From Microcaldota archaeon (GTDB lineage Archaea; Micrarchaeota; Micrarchaeia; Micrarchaeales; CABMGC01), in contig JAGWHN010000016.1 of assembly GCA_028866785.1 (NCBI GenBank), positions 1 to 16,415 of the forward strand: a DNA stretch of 16,415 nt. Reading direction: 5' to 3'. The translations under genes were made by a program, and so were the position numbers. Positions 1 to 6,743 of the stretch are shown here, one piece after another (position 1 is the first letter of the stretch; the number at the start of each line of letters is the position of its first letter). The notes below the pieces were generated by a model. The model was given only the letters and a program-made list of their open reading frames with translations, made no database searches and was not told the origin of the DNA.

Positions 1-198
1 AGCGTGGCGGTGGAAGAGATAGAAAAGAACAGGGGAGAGGGCGAGGAATACTACATCAATGATCGGGAAATCTATCTTTACTACCCCAACGGATACGGAA
101 GGACAAAGCTGTCAAACAACTTCTTTGAGAAAAAGCTAAAGGTGGAGGCAACAACCAGAAACTGGAAGACGGTCAATGCACTCTTTAACATGGCGTGA
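1..198 (+). CDS. C-terminal part of a DUF1697-family protein (5' end outside the window)
   Basis: The frame is open from the first base, so the gene very likely starts upstream. About 65 residues are visible. The tail reads YPNGYGRTKLSNNFFEKKL and then ATTRNWKTVNALFNMA. This matches the C-terminal signature of DUF1697 proteins (PF08002), which are usually about 180 residues: a G-(x)-GR-(S/T)-KL segment, then a T-(A/T)-RNW-(x)-TV block. The molecular function of DUF1697 is not established. Its stop overlaps a GTGA that lies just upstream of the kae1 start, so the two genes are probably read from one transcript. A GTG at position 4 is available, but a start there would give a 64-residue fragment lacking most of the family's length. 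Identification rests only on the C-terminal motif. Confidence 0.72.
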   Translation, partial: SVAVEEIEKNRGEGEEYYINDREIYLYYPNGYGRTKLSNNFFEKKLKVEATTRNWKTVNALFNMA

Positions 199-203
199 AT
201 TTG

Positions 204-1178
204 ATGAGAGTACTTGGAATAGAAAGCAGCGCGCACACTTTTGGAGTAGGGATAGTCGAGGAGGGGAAAGTAATCGCGAATGAAAAGATGATGTTCAAGG
301 TGACCAACAAGGGAATGATTCCCGGCAAGGTCGCAGAAACCCACATAACAAATGCCGCAAAGGTGGTGGCTCTCGCCCTCAAGGCGGCGAAACTCAAGAT
401 CGGCGACATTGAGGGCGTTGGATACACAAGGGGACCGGGGCTTGGGCCGTGCCTTCAGGTTGGAGAGATGACTGCAAAAACAATCGCAAACAAACTCGGG
501 GTGAAAATTGCGCAGGTAAATCACGGGGCAGCGCATGCGGAGATCTCAAGAGATGCGGCCAAAATGAGAGATCCGCTGATACTTTATGTGAGCGGGGGAA
601 ACTCGCAGATCCTAAAGCTCGCAAAGACCCCGTTTAGACACTATGCGATTCTTGGCGAGACCTTCGATATCGGAGTGGGCAACATGATGGACACCTTCGC
701 AAGGGAGGTGGGGCTAAATCCTGCGTGGGGCTCGACAGTCGCAAAAATAGGTGAGGGAGGGGAATACACCAAACTTCCCTACACGGTCAAAGGGATGGAT
801 TTTGCTTTCACGGGACTTCTGACCCATGCGATAAAGAAGGCGCAGACGGAGAAGATCGAGGATTTGTGCTACTCGATCCAGGAGACCGCGTTTTCAATGC
901 TCTGCGAGGCAACGGAAAGGGCAATTTTCCTAACTGACAGCAAAGAGCTGTGTGTATGCGGAGGGGTTGCGCAAAGCAGAAGGCTGCGCGAGATGCTTTT
1001 TGGAATTGCAAAGACGCATAAGATAAAGTTTGGGTATGCGGCGGACGCCTTCAATGCGGACAATGGGGCGATGATCGCATTTGTCGCCGAAAGAATGCTA
1101 AGGAACGGGATCCATTCAAGGATAGAGGAGTGCGGAATAGAGCAAAGGTACAGGATTGACAGGGCGGTGATAGTATGA
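204..1178 (+). CDS. kae1: Kae1, tRNA t6A threonylcarbamoyltransferase subunit of KEOPS
   Basis: Kae1 is the catalytic subunit of KEOPS. It transfers threonylcarbamoyl from TC-AMP to A37 of ANN-decoding tRNAs in the cytoplasm. From the ATG at 204 it has 324 residues, the usual archaeal length. It opens VLGIESSAHTFGVGIV, the ASKHA fold phosphate-1 strand. Metal ligands expected from archaeal Kae1 structures are present: H107 and H111 in NHGAAHAE, Y128 in LYVSGGNSQ, and D286 in ADNGAM. Nucleotide-site segments GETFDIGVGN (151-160) and CGGVAQS (252-258) are also clear. The GTG at 195 and TTG at 201 are in frame, but the ATG is preferred: homologues begin at this methionine, and GTGA at 195-198 lies 5 bases before it. 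The last four bases overlap bud32. The protein is not fused to Bud32, unlike in some Euryarchaeota. Confidence 0.96.
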   Translation: MRVLGIESSAHTFGVGIVEEGKVIANEKMMFKVTNKGMIPGKVAETHITNAAKVVALALKAAKLKIGDIEGVGYTRGPGLGPCLQVGEMTAKTIANKLGVKIAQVNHGAAHAEISRDAAKMRDPLILYVSGGNSQILKLAKTPFRHYAILGETFDIGVGNMMDTFAREVGLNPAWGSTVAKIGEGGEYTKLPYTVKGMDFAFTGLLTHAIKKAQTEKIEDLCYSIQETAFSMLCEATERAIFLTDSKELCVCGGVAQSRRLREMLFGIAKTHKIKFGYAADAFNADNGAMIAFVAERMLRNGIHSRIEECGIEQRYRIDRAVIV

Positions 1179-1762
1179 AGATTGTTGGAGAGGGCGCAGA
1201 GGCCAAATTATACGCGCTTGACGTTTTCAAAGCAAGGGCGCTCGTGAAGGTCAGGATAAAAAAGGAGTATAGGGTTCCGCAGCTGGATGAGGAGATAAGG
1301 GAAACTCGCACAAGAAAGGAGGCAAAAATACTCTACACCCTTGCGAAGGTGGGGGTCAATGCCCCGAGAATGATCGGGCTCGGCAGATTCACAATATACA
1401 TGAGCAGGTTAGAGGGGAAGCTTCTCAAGGACACTGCAACAAAGCCATCAGAGTTTACAAAAATAGGCAAGCAGCTTGCGCTGATGCACAACGCAAACGT
1501 CTCGCACGGAGATTTCACCCCCGCAAACATAATGAAGTGCAAAGAGGATTATTTCATAATAGACTTCGGGCTGGCAGAGATATCAAACAGCCTTGAGGAA
1601 AAGGCAATCGACCTGCTCCTGATCAAGAGGTCTGTGGACTTGAAGAGGTACTCCTCCCTGCTTAGGGGCTACGCTAAGGTTTCAAAAAACTCCAGGGAAA
1701 TCCTCAAGAGGCTTGAGGAGATAGAAAAGCGCGGCCGATACCAAGTGCGAACACTCAGCTAG
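1175..1762 (+). CDS. bud32: Bud32 (PRPK-type) atypical kinase/ATPase of KEOPS
   Basis: This is a small RIO-like atypical protein kinase that acts as an ATPase stimulating Kae1 in t6A formation. At 195 residues it is a typical free-standing archaeal Bud32. It starts MKIVGEGAEAKLY, the reduced P-loop. It carries the conserved block VKVRIKKEYRVPQLD with candidate catalytic Lys25, the catalytic loop HGDFTPAN (D113, N118) and the metal-binding DFG at 130-132. The start ATG overlaps the kae1 stop in an ATGA arrangement. A good Shine-Dalgarno GGTGAT (1166-1171) lies 3 bases upstream, inside the kae1 3' end, so the two subunits are almost certainly translationally coupled. The basic C-terminal tail (GRYQVRTLS) is usual for the family. 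The stop lies 3 bases from the end of the convergent eL41 gene. Confidence 0.95.
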   Translation: MKIVGEGAEAKLYALDVFKARALVKVRIKKEYRVPQLDEEIRETRTRKEAKILYTLAKVGVNAPRMIGLGRFTIYMSRLEGKLLKDTATKPSEFTKIGKQLALMHNANVSHGDFTPANIMKCKEDYFIIDFGLAEISNSLEEKAIDLLLIKRSVDLKRYSSLLRGYAKVSKNSREILKRLEEIEKRGRYQVRTLS

Positions 1763-1765
1763 GCT

Positions 1766-1879
1766 TTAGAGCTCTCCTACTCTTCTCTTCTGGGCGCGCT
1801 TGATCCTTTTCCTTCTTTTCTTTACCCATTTCCAGCGCATCCTGCCCTTCTTTTTCCACTTTCTAGGAATACTTCCCAA
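1766..1879 (-). CDS. rpl41e: Ribosomal protein eL41 (37 aa)
   Basis: On the minus strand a 37-codon frame reads L(M)[17 protein letters not shown] and continues [19 protein letters not shown]. The [14 protein letters not shown] block followed by an almost wholly basic helix is what I recall of eL41 in archaea such as Thermococcales. eL41 is a tiny basic helix bound near the subunit interface of archaeal and eukaryotic ribosomes. The conserved N-terminal block argues for the TTG start at 1879 rather than the internal ATG at 1840, which would leave 24 residues. GGTG at 1886-1889, 6 bases before the TTG, and a TATA element further upstream support this start. The gene is convergent with bud32, with 3 bases between stops. 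Its small size makes it easy to miss. Confidence 0.85.
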   Translation of the reverse strand: MGSIPRKWKKKGRMRWKWVKKRRKRIKRAQKRRVGEL

Positions 1880-1922
1880 ATGTAACACCGATTAATTATT
1901 CATCTATTCTTTATTCTAAATC

Positions 1923-1930
1923 TATATAAA
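1923..1930 (-). promoter_or_regulatory. TATA element for eL41
   Basis: On the minus strand the sequence reads TTTATATA. Transcription would be expected to begin about 26 bases from its centre, near 1900, giving a leader of about 20 bases that contains GGTG before the TTG start at 1879. It lies in a 143-base divergent intergenic region shared with the gene at 2023. Confidence 0.55.
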
Positions 1931-1969
1931 CAGATGTTATTTGATTGGCGCAAATGAGCCCTCGCTTTA

Positions 1970-1977
1970 TTTTTAAA
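1970..1977 (+). promoter_or_regulatory. TATA element for the hypothetical gene at 2023
   Basis: TTTTTAAA in an AT-rich run. Transcription would start near 2000, leaving a short leader with GGTG at 2013-2016, 6 bases before the TTG start. It is back to back with the eL41 promoter. Confidence 0.5.
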
Positions 1978-2022
1978 CTTATACTTCCAAAGGAGAATTG
2001 GCGGCGCTGGCTGGTGTAAAAT

Positions 2023-2631
2023 TTGGATTTCTTTGGCGTTTTGGAAAAACAGAAACTCGGCAAAGAGTTCGGCACCACACAGATTGTGATGAGCTCAAAG
2101 GCATCGGTATTTGCACTCAAGAGGCCGCACACTTCGCTCTCCATGGTTGCGGATAGCTCCAAGGAGCTTCTGAACAATCAGGCATCTTCATTCTCATTTG
2201 CGAAATCGGATTTCAGGTATGTTATTGCAAAGGATATCAGCTTTGATCTGCTTGCGACTTTTCACGACGTGAATTCAGGAAATTCAATACTCCTCAGGAC
2301 TTCGGTGCCCTTGGCAGCTGCGGATTTATCAAAAATAAAGGGGATAATTGGGGGCTGGAAAAGATCGAACATCGAAATGCGACTGATAGGAATGCAAAGC
2401 GGTGGCGCAAATTTCTCAAGGATTGCAGAACAGCTCCACAAATTCTCAAAGGCGAGCCTGATAGAGCTTGATGTCTTTGGGGGAATGAAGAGGCACATCG
2501 CATTTGACCTAAAGATGGGAGCAAGCTATGACCTTTTGCTGCTTGACAGGACCTACCGCGCAGGGGAGCTAAACAACGACATTGCGCCAGCTGCGTTTGC
2601 CGCGCAGGGCACTAAGCTCACGTTTGTCTAA
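2023..2631 (+). CDS. Uncharacterised protein, 202 aa
   Basis: I do not recognise this family. The frame begins at a TTG (2023) preceded by GGTG at 2013-2016. An in-frame stop at 2017-2019 prevents any longer start; a TTG at 2041 and an ATG at 2089 are later alternatives. The protein is soluble, with no signal peptide or membrane segment. It is of mixed character with hydrophobic strands such as RYVIAKDISFDLLATFHDV near residues 66-84, a GGW turn near 110-112, and LLLLDRTYRAGELNNDI near the C-terminus. No catalytic motif is evident. It has its own TATA element and sits 47 bases upstream of the tRNA-binding protein. Codon use resembles the neighbours, so it is likely a genuine gene of the lineage. 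Function is unknown. Confidence 0.75.
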   Translation: MDFFGVLEKQKLGKEFGTTQIVMSSKASVFALKRPHTSLSMVADSSKELLNNQASSFSFAKSDFRYVIAKDISFDLLATFHDVNSGNSILLRTSVPLAAADLSKIKGIIGGWKRSNIEMRLIGMQSGGANFSRIAEQLHKFSKASLIELDVFGGMKRHIAFDLKMGASYDLLLLDRTYRAGELNNDIAPAAFAAQGTKLTFV

Positions 2632-2678
2632 GGGATTGAAAGGATTAAAAAGAAGTGTTTGATATTAGTAGTGATTTT

Positions 2679-3008
2679 GTGGTGGGGATAGAGGTTTTCA
2701 GGGAGATCGACCTTCGCGTGGCTAAGATCACGGCCGTAGAAGACCATGAAGGCGCAAGAAAGCCGATGTACAAAATCTCTCTTGACCTTGGACCCGAGAT
2801 CGGGCAGAGAACGGTAGTTGCGGGGATAAAGAGTTTCTACTCAAGGGAGGAGCTTGTGGGCAAGTCGGTGATTTGCGTTGCAAACCTCGAGCCAAAGCAG
2901 ATAGCGGGGGTCGAGTCCCACGGGATGCTGCTTGCGGCTGAAGACGAGCAGACCGTCTGCCTTCTGACGCTCGACAGGGAAGTTAAGCCAGGAAGTTCTA
3001 TTCACTAG
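2679..3008 (+). CDS. Free-standing tRNA-binding OB-fold protein (MetRS C-domain/CsaA/Trbp111 type)
   Basis: This is a single tRNA_bind OB-fold domain (PF01588), as in the C-terminal dimerisation domain of methionyl-tRNA synthetase, CsaA and Trbp111. Such proteins dimerise and bind the outside corner of tRNA or assist a synthetase. Visible hallmarks are EVFREIDLRVAKI at the N-terminus, RTVVAGIKSFYSREELVGK in the middle, and NLEPKQIAGVESHGMLLAA. The start is set at the GTG at 2679. It follows GTGAT (2671-2675) by exactly 3 bases, the same arrangement seen at bud32, rps4 and rps11, and gives 109 residues, the usual length for this family. A GTG at 2655 would add eight residues but has no such site. 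It could serve as a separate MetRS beta subunit; that is inference. Confidence 0.88.
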   Translation: MVGIEVFREIDLRVAKITAVEDHEGARKPMYKISLDLGPEIGQRTVVAGIKSFYSREELVGKSVICVANLEPKQIAGVESHGMLLAAEDEQTVCLLTLDREVKPGSSIH

Positions 3009-3015
3009 TGATTGT

Positions 3016-3591
3016 ATGATAGTATGCGTTACGGGGTTGCCGGGATCTGGAAAGACGACAGTTGCGAAGCTGCTAAAGAAGAAGGGCTTTGAGCTGGTCG
3101 AGATGGGGGACCTAGTGCGCGAGAAGATGAAAGAGAAGAAGATCACAATAAACCCTGACAGCATAAAGAAATACGCAATCTCGATTAGGAGAAAGTACGG
3201 AAAGGGGATAGTCGCAAAGTACGCAATGCTGAGGATAAAGCAGATCAGCGACAAGAAAAATGTGGCAATTATAGGTATTAGGAGCATGCAGGAGCTGCAG
3301 GTTTTCAAGAGGAAGTTCAAGGGCATACTAATAATCGCGGTCGTTGCGCCGACAAAGCAGAGGTACGAGAGACTGGTAAGGAGAAGCTATGCAAACGACC
3401 CGAAGAACTTCGCGAAGTTTGAGGAGCGTGAAAAGCAGGAGAGGATGGGCTACGCAAAGAGCGGAAAGAAGAATGAGGGCGTTCTCGGGCTTGTTGACAA
3501 TGCGGATTATCTGATATGCAATACAGAGAACTTCGTGAGGCTCTCAAAGGACATCAACATACTAACCACAAAGCTAAGGCACATCGTCTAG
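3016..3591 (+). CDS. UPF0200-like P-loop kinase/ATPase (dephospho-CoA kinase-like fold)
   Basis: A 191-residue P-loop NTPase with Walker A GLPGSGKTT at residues 7-15 and EMGDLVREKMK at 29-39, which fits the substrate-binding helix of nucleoside monophosphate kinase-like folds. The segment IKKYAISIRRKYGKGIVAKY (51-70) and the ANDPKNFAKFEERE block (126-139) match my recollection of the archaeal UPF0200 family, often annotated as dephospho-CoA kinase-related or AAA_18. The substrate is not established. A role in phosphorylating a small metabolite or nucleotide is inference. It follows the tRNA-binding gene by 7 bases and is preceded by GTGAT (3008-3012) 3 bases before its ATG, so the two are probably in one operon. 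Confidence 0.8.
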   Translation: MIVCVTGLPGSGKTTVAKLLKKKGFELVEMGDLVREKMKEKKITINPDSIKKYAISIRRKYGKGIVAKYAMLRIKQISDKKNVAIIGIRSMQELQVFKRKFKGILIIAVVAPTKQRYERLVRRSYANDPKNFAKFEEREKQERMGYAKSGKKNEGVLGLVDNADYLICNTENFVRLSKDINILTTKLRHIV

Positions 3592-3610
3592 GTGGTGCCC
3601 AACGTATTAA

Positions 3611-3624
3611 TTTTTAAGTTTAAA
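3611..3624 (+). promoter_or_regulatory. TATA region for the secreted-protein gene at 3647
   Basis: The T/A-rich block TTTTTAAGTTTAAA holds two overlapping TATA-like hexamers. The distal one predicts a start near 3640 and the proximal one predicts a start at the ATG itself (3647). The mRNA is therefore likely leaderless or nearly so, consistent with no Shine-Dalgarno match in the usual position. Confidence 0.55.
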
Positions 3625-3646
3625 CGCCCTTACTAGTAGCGGTTAA

Positions 3647-4486
3647 ATGAAGGGAATTACGTTTTTTGCAGGATTGTTCGCAGCACTATTGATGATGGGC
3701 TTTGTCCAGGCTGCATATTTGCAGATACAGGGACCTGTGACGGGAACGCTTTACAACAATGGCAGTCTATATCTCGGAAAGGTTGGTCCAGGGGAGAGCT
3801 TCTACGTCCTCGCGTCTGCAACGACTGCAAATGCAAGCGGAAAGGTGATCAACATAGGATGGAACAAGTTTGAGGCGGTCAATTTGCCGCAGGGATGGTC
3901 TGCTCAGGCATCCCCTCTTTATGAAAATCCGATGAAGCTAAAGATCACAACTTCCCCTGACGCGCAGAACGGAACTTACTCGCTCACACTTAGATCCGTA
4001 AACATAGGGAACTACTCAAGAATTGGAAACCTTACATTTACTGCGCTTGTGAATGTCACAACAGACGTGTTCACCCCAAGTGTCACGCCATCTAAGTTCA
4101 ACGTGGGAACAGGACAGCCATACAACCTGCAGATAACGATAAACAACACGGGAATATCAGACGACCCATTCATAATCAACGCGAAGGGGCTTGCGGCATG
4201 GAACGTTTCAGATCCAGTGATTGCCCTTCACTCAACAACAAGCTCATTTGTCTATCCAGTATTCGTTAATGTGCCAGGGGTTTACTCATTCAACTTGACC
4301 GTAAACTCAGGAACAAGCGCTCTCATTGCAAAGTCATTCCCAATAACGATGACGGCCCAGGCAAGCTTGCTAAATGACTTTGGCGCGGTCGGGCAGGGAG
4401 TCGTGCTCTCGCCTATAATCTACGAGCCAACATATGCAGTGATGCTACTGATAAACTACATTGCCTCTTACTTCAACGCGGCGTGA
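3647..4486 (+). CDS. Secreted, sequon-rich beta-sandwich protein of unknown function
   Basis: A 279-residue protein with a clear signal peptide: MKG, then a hydrophobic core through about residue 20, with probable cleavage after VQA (about 22). The rest is beta-rich with features of Ig/CARDB-like domains: strands such as PYNLQITINNTG (158-169) and GVYSFNLTVNSG (211-222). There are nine N-x-S/T sequons, so the exported protein could be N-glycosylated. The last 30 residues (from about 250) are hydrophobic, including PTYAVMLLINYIASYF, and could anchor it in the membrane or a surface layer. A P-x-L-E/S type lipobox is not seen. A cell-surface role is inferred from these features; I cannot assign a family. 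It is followed 6 bases later by another unknown gene, probably an operon partner. Confidence 0.8.
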   Translation: MKGITFFAGLFAALLMMGFVQAAYLQIQGPVTGTLYNNGSLYLGKVGPGESFYVLASATTANASGKVINIGWNKFEAVNLPQGWSAQASPLYENPMKLKITTSPDAQNGTYSLTLRSVNIGNYSRIGNLTFTALVNVTTDVFTPSVTPSKFNVGTGQPYNLQITINNTGISDDPFIINAKGLAAWNVSDPVIALHSTTSSFVYPVFVNVPGVYSFNLTVNSGTSALIAKSFPITMTAQASLLNDFGAVGQGVVLSPIIYEPTYAVMLLINYIASYFNAA

Positions 4487-4492
4487 AACCAT

Positions 4493-5215
4493 ATGGCAAA
4501 AGGAAAGAAAATTAAGAAAGCTAGAAAGGAGAAGGCGACAAAGAAAGGGGGAAAAGAGATTCTCTATGTTGAGACGGAGTCGATTGAGGACCTCGCCCGT
4601 TTTTCATCACGTTTTGACTCAAGCGCAAAGGAGATGCTGATCTACAAGGTGGGATCAAAGCACAGGATAGTCGGCCTTGCGGACCAGATTGACGGGAAGG
4701 TGATTGCGCTCTACAAGGACTCGGACATCGACGCAGACACGTTAAGGTACGTCTATGTATCGGAGGACCACAAGGAAAGCATGGAGGTCGCAAGCACAAT
4801 AGAGCAGAGGCAATCGGGAAGCTGCTATATCAATCTTATCGACATCGACATGTCCAAATTCAAGGTCGCAAAGCCGGAGGGGGTCAAAGGGATTACCTGC
4901 GTTAGGCTAAACAAGATAGACGACCTCGTGAAGAGCGCTATAAAGAGGTCCGTGATGAGGGACAGCATCGAGATGCTCTATGCCTTCACACACAATGGAA
5001 AGACGTACCTTGGTGCGTTCGACATAATAGACGAGCTTGTGGACGAGAAGAAAACTTTTTATTATTCTGCTGCCAATACTAAACTCAAGGCAAGCTTTGC
5101 ACGATACAAGTTTGGCTCCAACACGGTCGACTTCTCAACCGAGTTCGGGGAGCACTCTTATATGTATGTGAAAATAATTAATCTTGCAAAGCCGTTTGCA
5201 TTCTTCAAGGAATAA
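4493..5215 (+). CDS. Uncharacterised protein with lysine-rich N-terminal tail, 240 aa
   Basis: Not recognised. The first 22 residues are almost all K, A, R and G (for example KKIKKARKEKATKKGGK), an extension typical of archaeal RNA-, DNA- or ribosome-associated proteins. The rest is soluble, mixed alpha/beta, with YRVYVSEDH-like charged segments and two possibly related halves: an ETESIEDLARF opening at about 27-37 and a RLNKIDDLVKS segment at about 138-148, each followed by an ALYK/AFTHNGK-type strand. That internal resemblance is weak. No catalytic motif or membrane segment is visible. The gene begins 6 bases after the secreted-protein gene and ends 3 bases before tRNA-Asn, so it is probably cotranscribed with the former. 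Function is unknown. Confidence 0.75.
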   Translation: MAKGKKIKKARKEKATKKGGKEILYVETESIEDLARFSSRFDSSAKEMLIYKVGSKHRIVGLADQIDGKVIALYKDSDIDADTLRYVYVSEDHKESMEVASTIEQRQSGSCYINLIDIDMSKFKVAKPEGVKGITCVRLNKIDDLVKSAIKRSVMRDSIEMLYAFTHNGKTYLGAFDIIDELVDEKKTFYYSAANTKLKASFARYKFGSNTVDFSTEFGEHSYMYVKIINLAKPFAFFKE

Positions 5216-5218
5216 TGT

Positions 5219-5290
5219 GCCCTAATAGCTCAGTGGTAGAGCGACTGGCTGTTAACCAGTAGGTCGCAGGTTCGATCCCTGCTTAGGGCG
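5219..5290 (+). tRNA. tRNA-Asn (GTT)
   Basis: A complete 72-base cloverleaf. The acceptor stem GCCCTAA pairs with TTAGGGC, the D stem is GCTC/GAGC, and the anticodon stem ACTGG/CCAGT holds loop CTGTTAA (anticodon GTT). The T stem is GCAGG/CCTGC with loop TTCGATC, and the discriminator is G73. CCA is not encoded and there is no intron. It starts 3 bases after the stop of the upstream gene and I saw no well-placed TATA box, so it may be excised from a longer transcript that continues into pyruvate kinase. A T-run follows directly. Confidence 0.97.
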
Positions 5291-5311
5291 TTTTTAACAA
5301 GGTAGACAACA

Positions 5312-6673
5312 GTGATCAACACAAAGATAATCGTAACTTATGGGCCTAGCATAAGTAGCGAGTTAGTTTTGAAGCGAGTCTTGGGATATGCAGACATAAT
5401 GAGGATAAACTTCTCCCACGGAGACAAGAAAGAGTGGCTAAGCGCTGTTAAGAAAGTTAGAAGCTGTGCAAAGCAGCTAAGGAAGGAGATAGCGCTCTTC
5501 GCAGACCTTCCCGGACCAAAGGTCAGGGTAGAGAAGATGGCTGCCCCAATAATTCTTAAGAAAGGACAGATGGTTACATTTTGCTGCGAAGGTGGAAAGG
5601 ATACAATAGCAGTTTCTTACAAGGGATTCCACCTTGATGCAAGGAAGGGAGCAGTAATTGAGATAGGGGATGGAGACGCAAGGCTTCACATCAAGAAGAT
5701 TTCTGGAAAGAAAGTAATTGCAAAGGCACTTGAAGATGGAAAAATCTCAAGCAAGAAGGGCGTCAGTATGCTTGGAGTGAGTATGAGACTTCAGTCACCA
5801 ACGCCAACAGACATTGAGCTTGCAAAATTTGCATCGAAGAACGGATTTGACTTTGTGGGAATGTCGTTCGTCAACTCCGCAAAGGGAATCAAGACACTTA
5901 GAGGATCAAACAAGGAGATTAAGATAATCGCGAAGATTGAAAGACAGGAGGCGATAAGAAAAATTGAGGAGATAACCAACGCCGCTGATGTTGTAATGGT
6001 TGCAAGAGGCGACCTTGCAGAGGAAGTGAGCATAGAGAGAATTCCCGAAGTCCAAAGAAAAATAATTGAGGTCGCAAGAAGGGCCGGCAAGCCAGTCATT
6101 GTGGCAACGCAGCTCCTCACAAGTATGATGAATAATCCAACGCCAACAAGGGCTGAGGTAAATGACATTGCAAGTGCTGTTGGGTCTGGAGTTGACTGCC
6201 TTATGCTTAGTGACGAGACAACTGTGGGTAGATATCCAGAAGAGGCAGTGAAATTCTTAGTTAGGACAATAAGAGCAGCAGAGAGTGCGATGATTTACAG
6301 TAGAGACGAAAGAAACTCGGATGTAACAACACTCAGAGGAGGAATTGCACTTGCGGCAGTAGGACTTGCTGACTCATACAAGGCAGACTGCATATTCATA
6401 CCAACCAAGGCTGGAACAACAGCTAAGATAATTTCAATGCTTAGGCCAAACACACAGGCAATTGCACTTGTTGCAGATAATAAAATAGGAAGGGAGCTCG
6501 CAATTCACTATGGAATAAGGACCTCAACAATAAAGAGGTACAGAAACATGGAGGAGATGCTAAAGATTGTGAAGGAGGTCGCATCAAAGAACGGAATGAA
6601 GAAGTACATCATCGTATCGGGTTCTCCAAACAAGCCGGGTAGCACAGACACCTTGAAATACATCGAGGCATAA
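5312..6673 (+). CDS. pyk: Pyruvate kinase
   Basis: Pyruvate kinase makes pyruvate and ATP from phosphoenolpyruvate and ADP, the last step of glycolysis. The 453 residues cover the TIM-barrel A domain, the lid-like B domain (about 67-160) and the C-terminal domain (from about 330). Visible motifs: MRINFSHG with substrate Arg31 and Asn33/Ser35, ADLPGPKVRV (64-73), catalytic Lys208 and metal ligand Glu210 in IIAKIE, ARGDL with metal ligand Asp234, ATQ (265-267) and PTPTRAEVNDIASAV. Small departures from consensus are TYGPS for TIGPS at the N-terminus and MLSDETT for MLSGETA at 298-304. The GTG start gives the expected MINTKIIVT opening, though its ribosome binding site is weak. It begins 22 bases after tRNA-Asn and may share its transcript. 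Confidence 0.97.
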   Translation: MINTKIIVTYGPSISSELVLKRVLGYADIMRINFSHGDKKEWLSAVKKVRSCAKQLRKEIALFADLPGPKVRVEKMAAPIILKKGQMVTFCCEGGKDTIAVSYKGFHLDARKGAVIEIGDGDARLHIKKISGKKVIAKALEDGKISSKKGVSMLGVSMRLQSPTPTDIELAKFASKNGFDFVGMSFVNSAKGIKTLRGSNKEIKIIAKIERQEAIRKIEEITNAADVVMVARGDLAEEVSIERIPEVQRKIIEVARRAGKPVIVATQLLTSMMNNPTPTRAEVNDIASAVGSGVDCLMLSDETTVGRYPEEAVKFLVRTIRAAESAMIYSRDERNSDVTTLRGGIALAAVGLADSYKADCIFIPTKAGTTAKIISMLRPNTQAIALVADNKIGRELAIHYGIRTSTIKRYRNMEEMLKIVKEVASKNGMKKYIIVSGSPNKPGSTDTLKYIEA

Positions 6674-6707
6674 GCTTATTTTCAATTCAAACGAAGACTT
6701 AGACACA

Positions 6708-6715
6708 CTTATAAA
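6708..6715 (+). promoter_or_regulatory. TATA element for the M32 carboxypeptidase gene
   Basis: CTTATAAA, centred near 6711. Transcription is expected near 6738, so the mRNA of the gene at 6744 would carry only a few leader bases. No Shine-Dalgarno sequence precedes the ATG, in line with a near-leaderless message. The 70-base gap after pyk holds nothing else that I can see. Confidence 0.6.
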
Positions 6716-6743
6716 CAGGGCAACAAAATGAAGTGCGTATTTT

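Noticed and set aside
1766..1840. A shorter 24-residue eL41 starting at the internal ATG
   Set aside because: It would discard the conserved PRKWKKKGR block. The TTG at 1879 has a TATA element and GGTG upstream.
2655..2678. Eight extra N-terminal codons for the tRNA-binding protein from GTG 2655
   Set aside because: No ribosome binding site at the usual spacing; GTG 2679 has GTGAT exactly 3 bases upstream and gives the normal family length.
5291..5296. T-run after tRNA-Asn as a terminator
   Set aside because: Only five T residues, and pyk starts 22 bases on with no promoter of its own, so termination here is doubtful.
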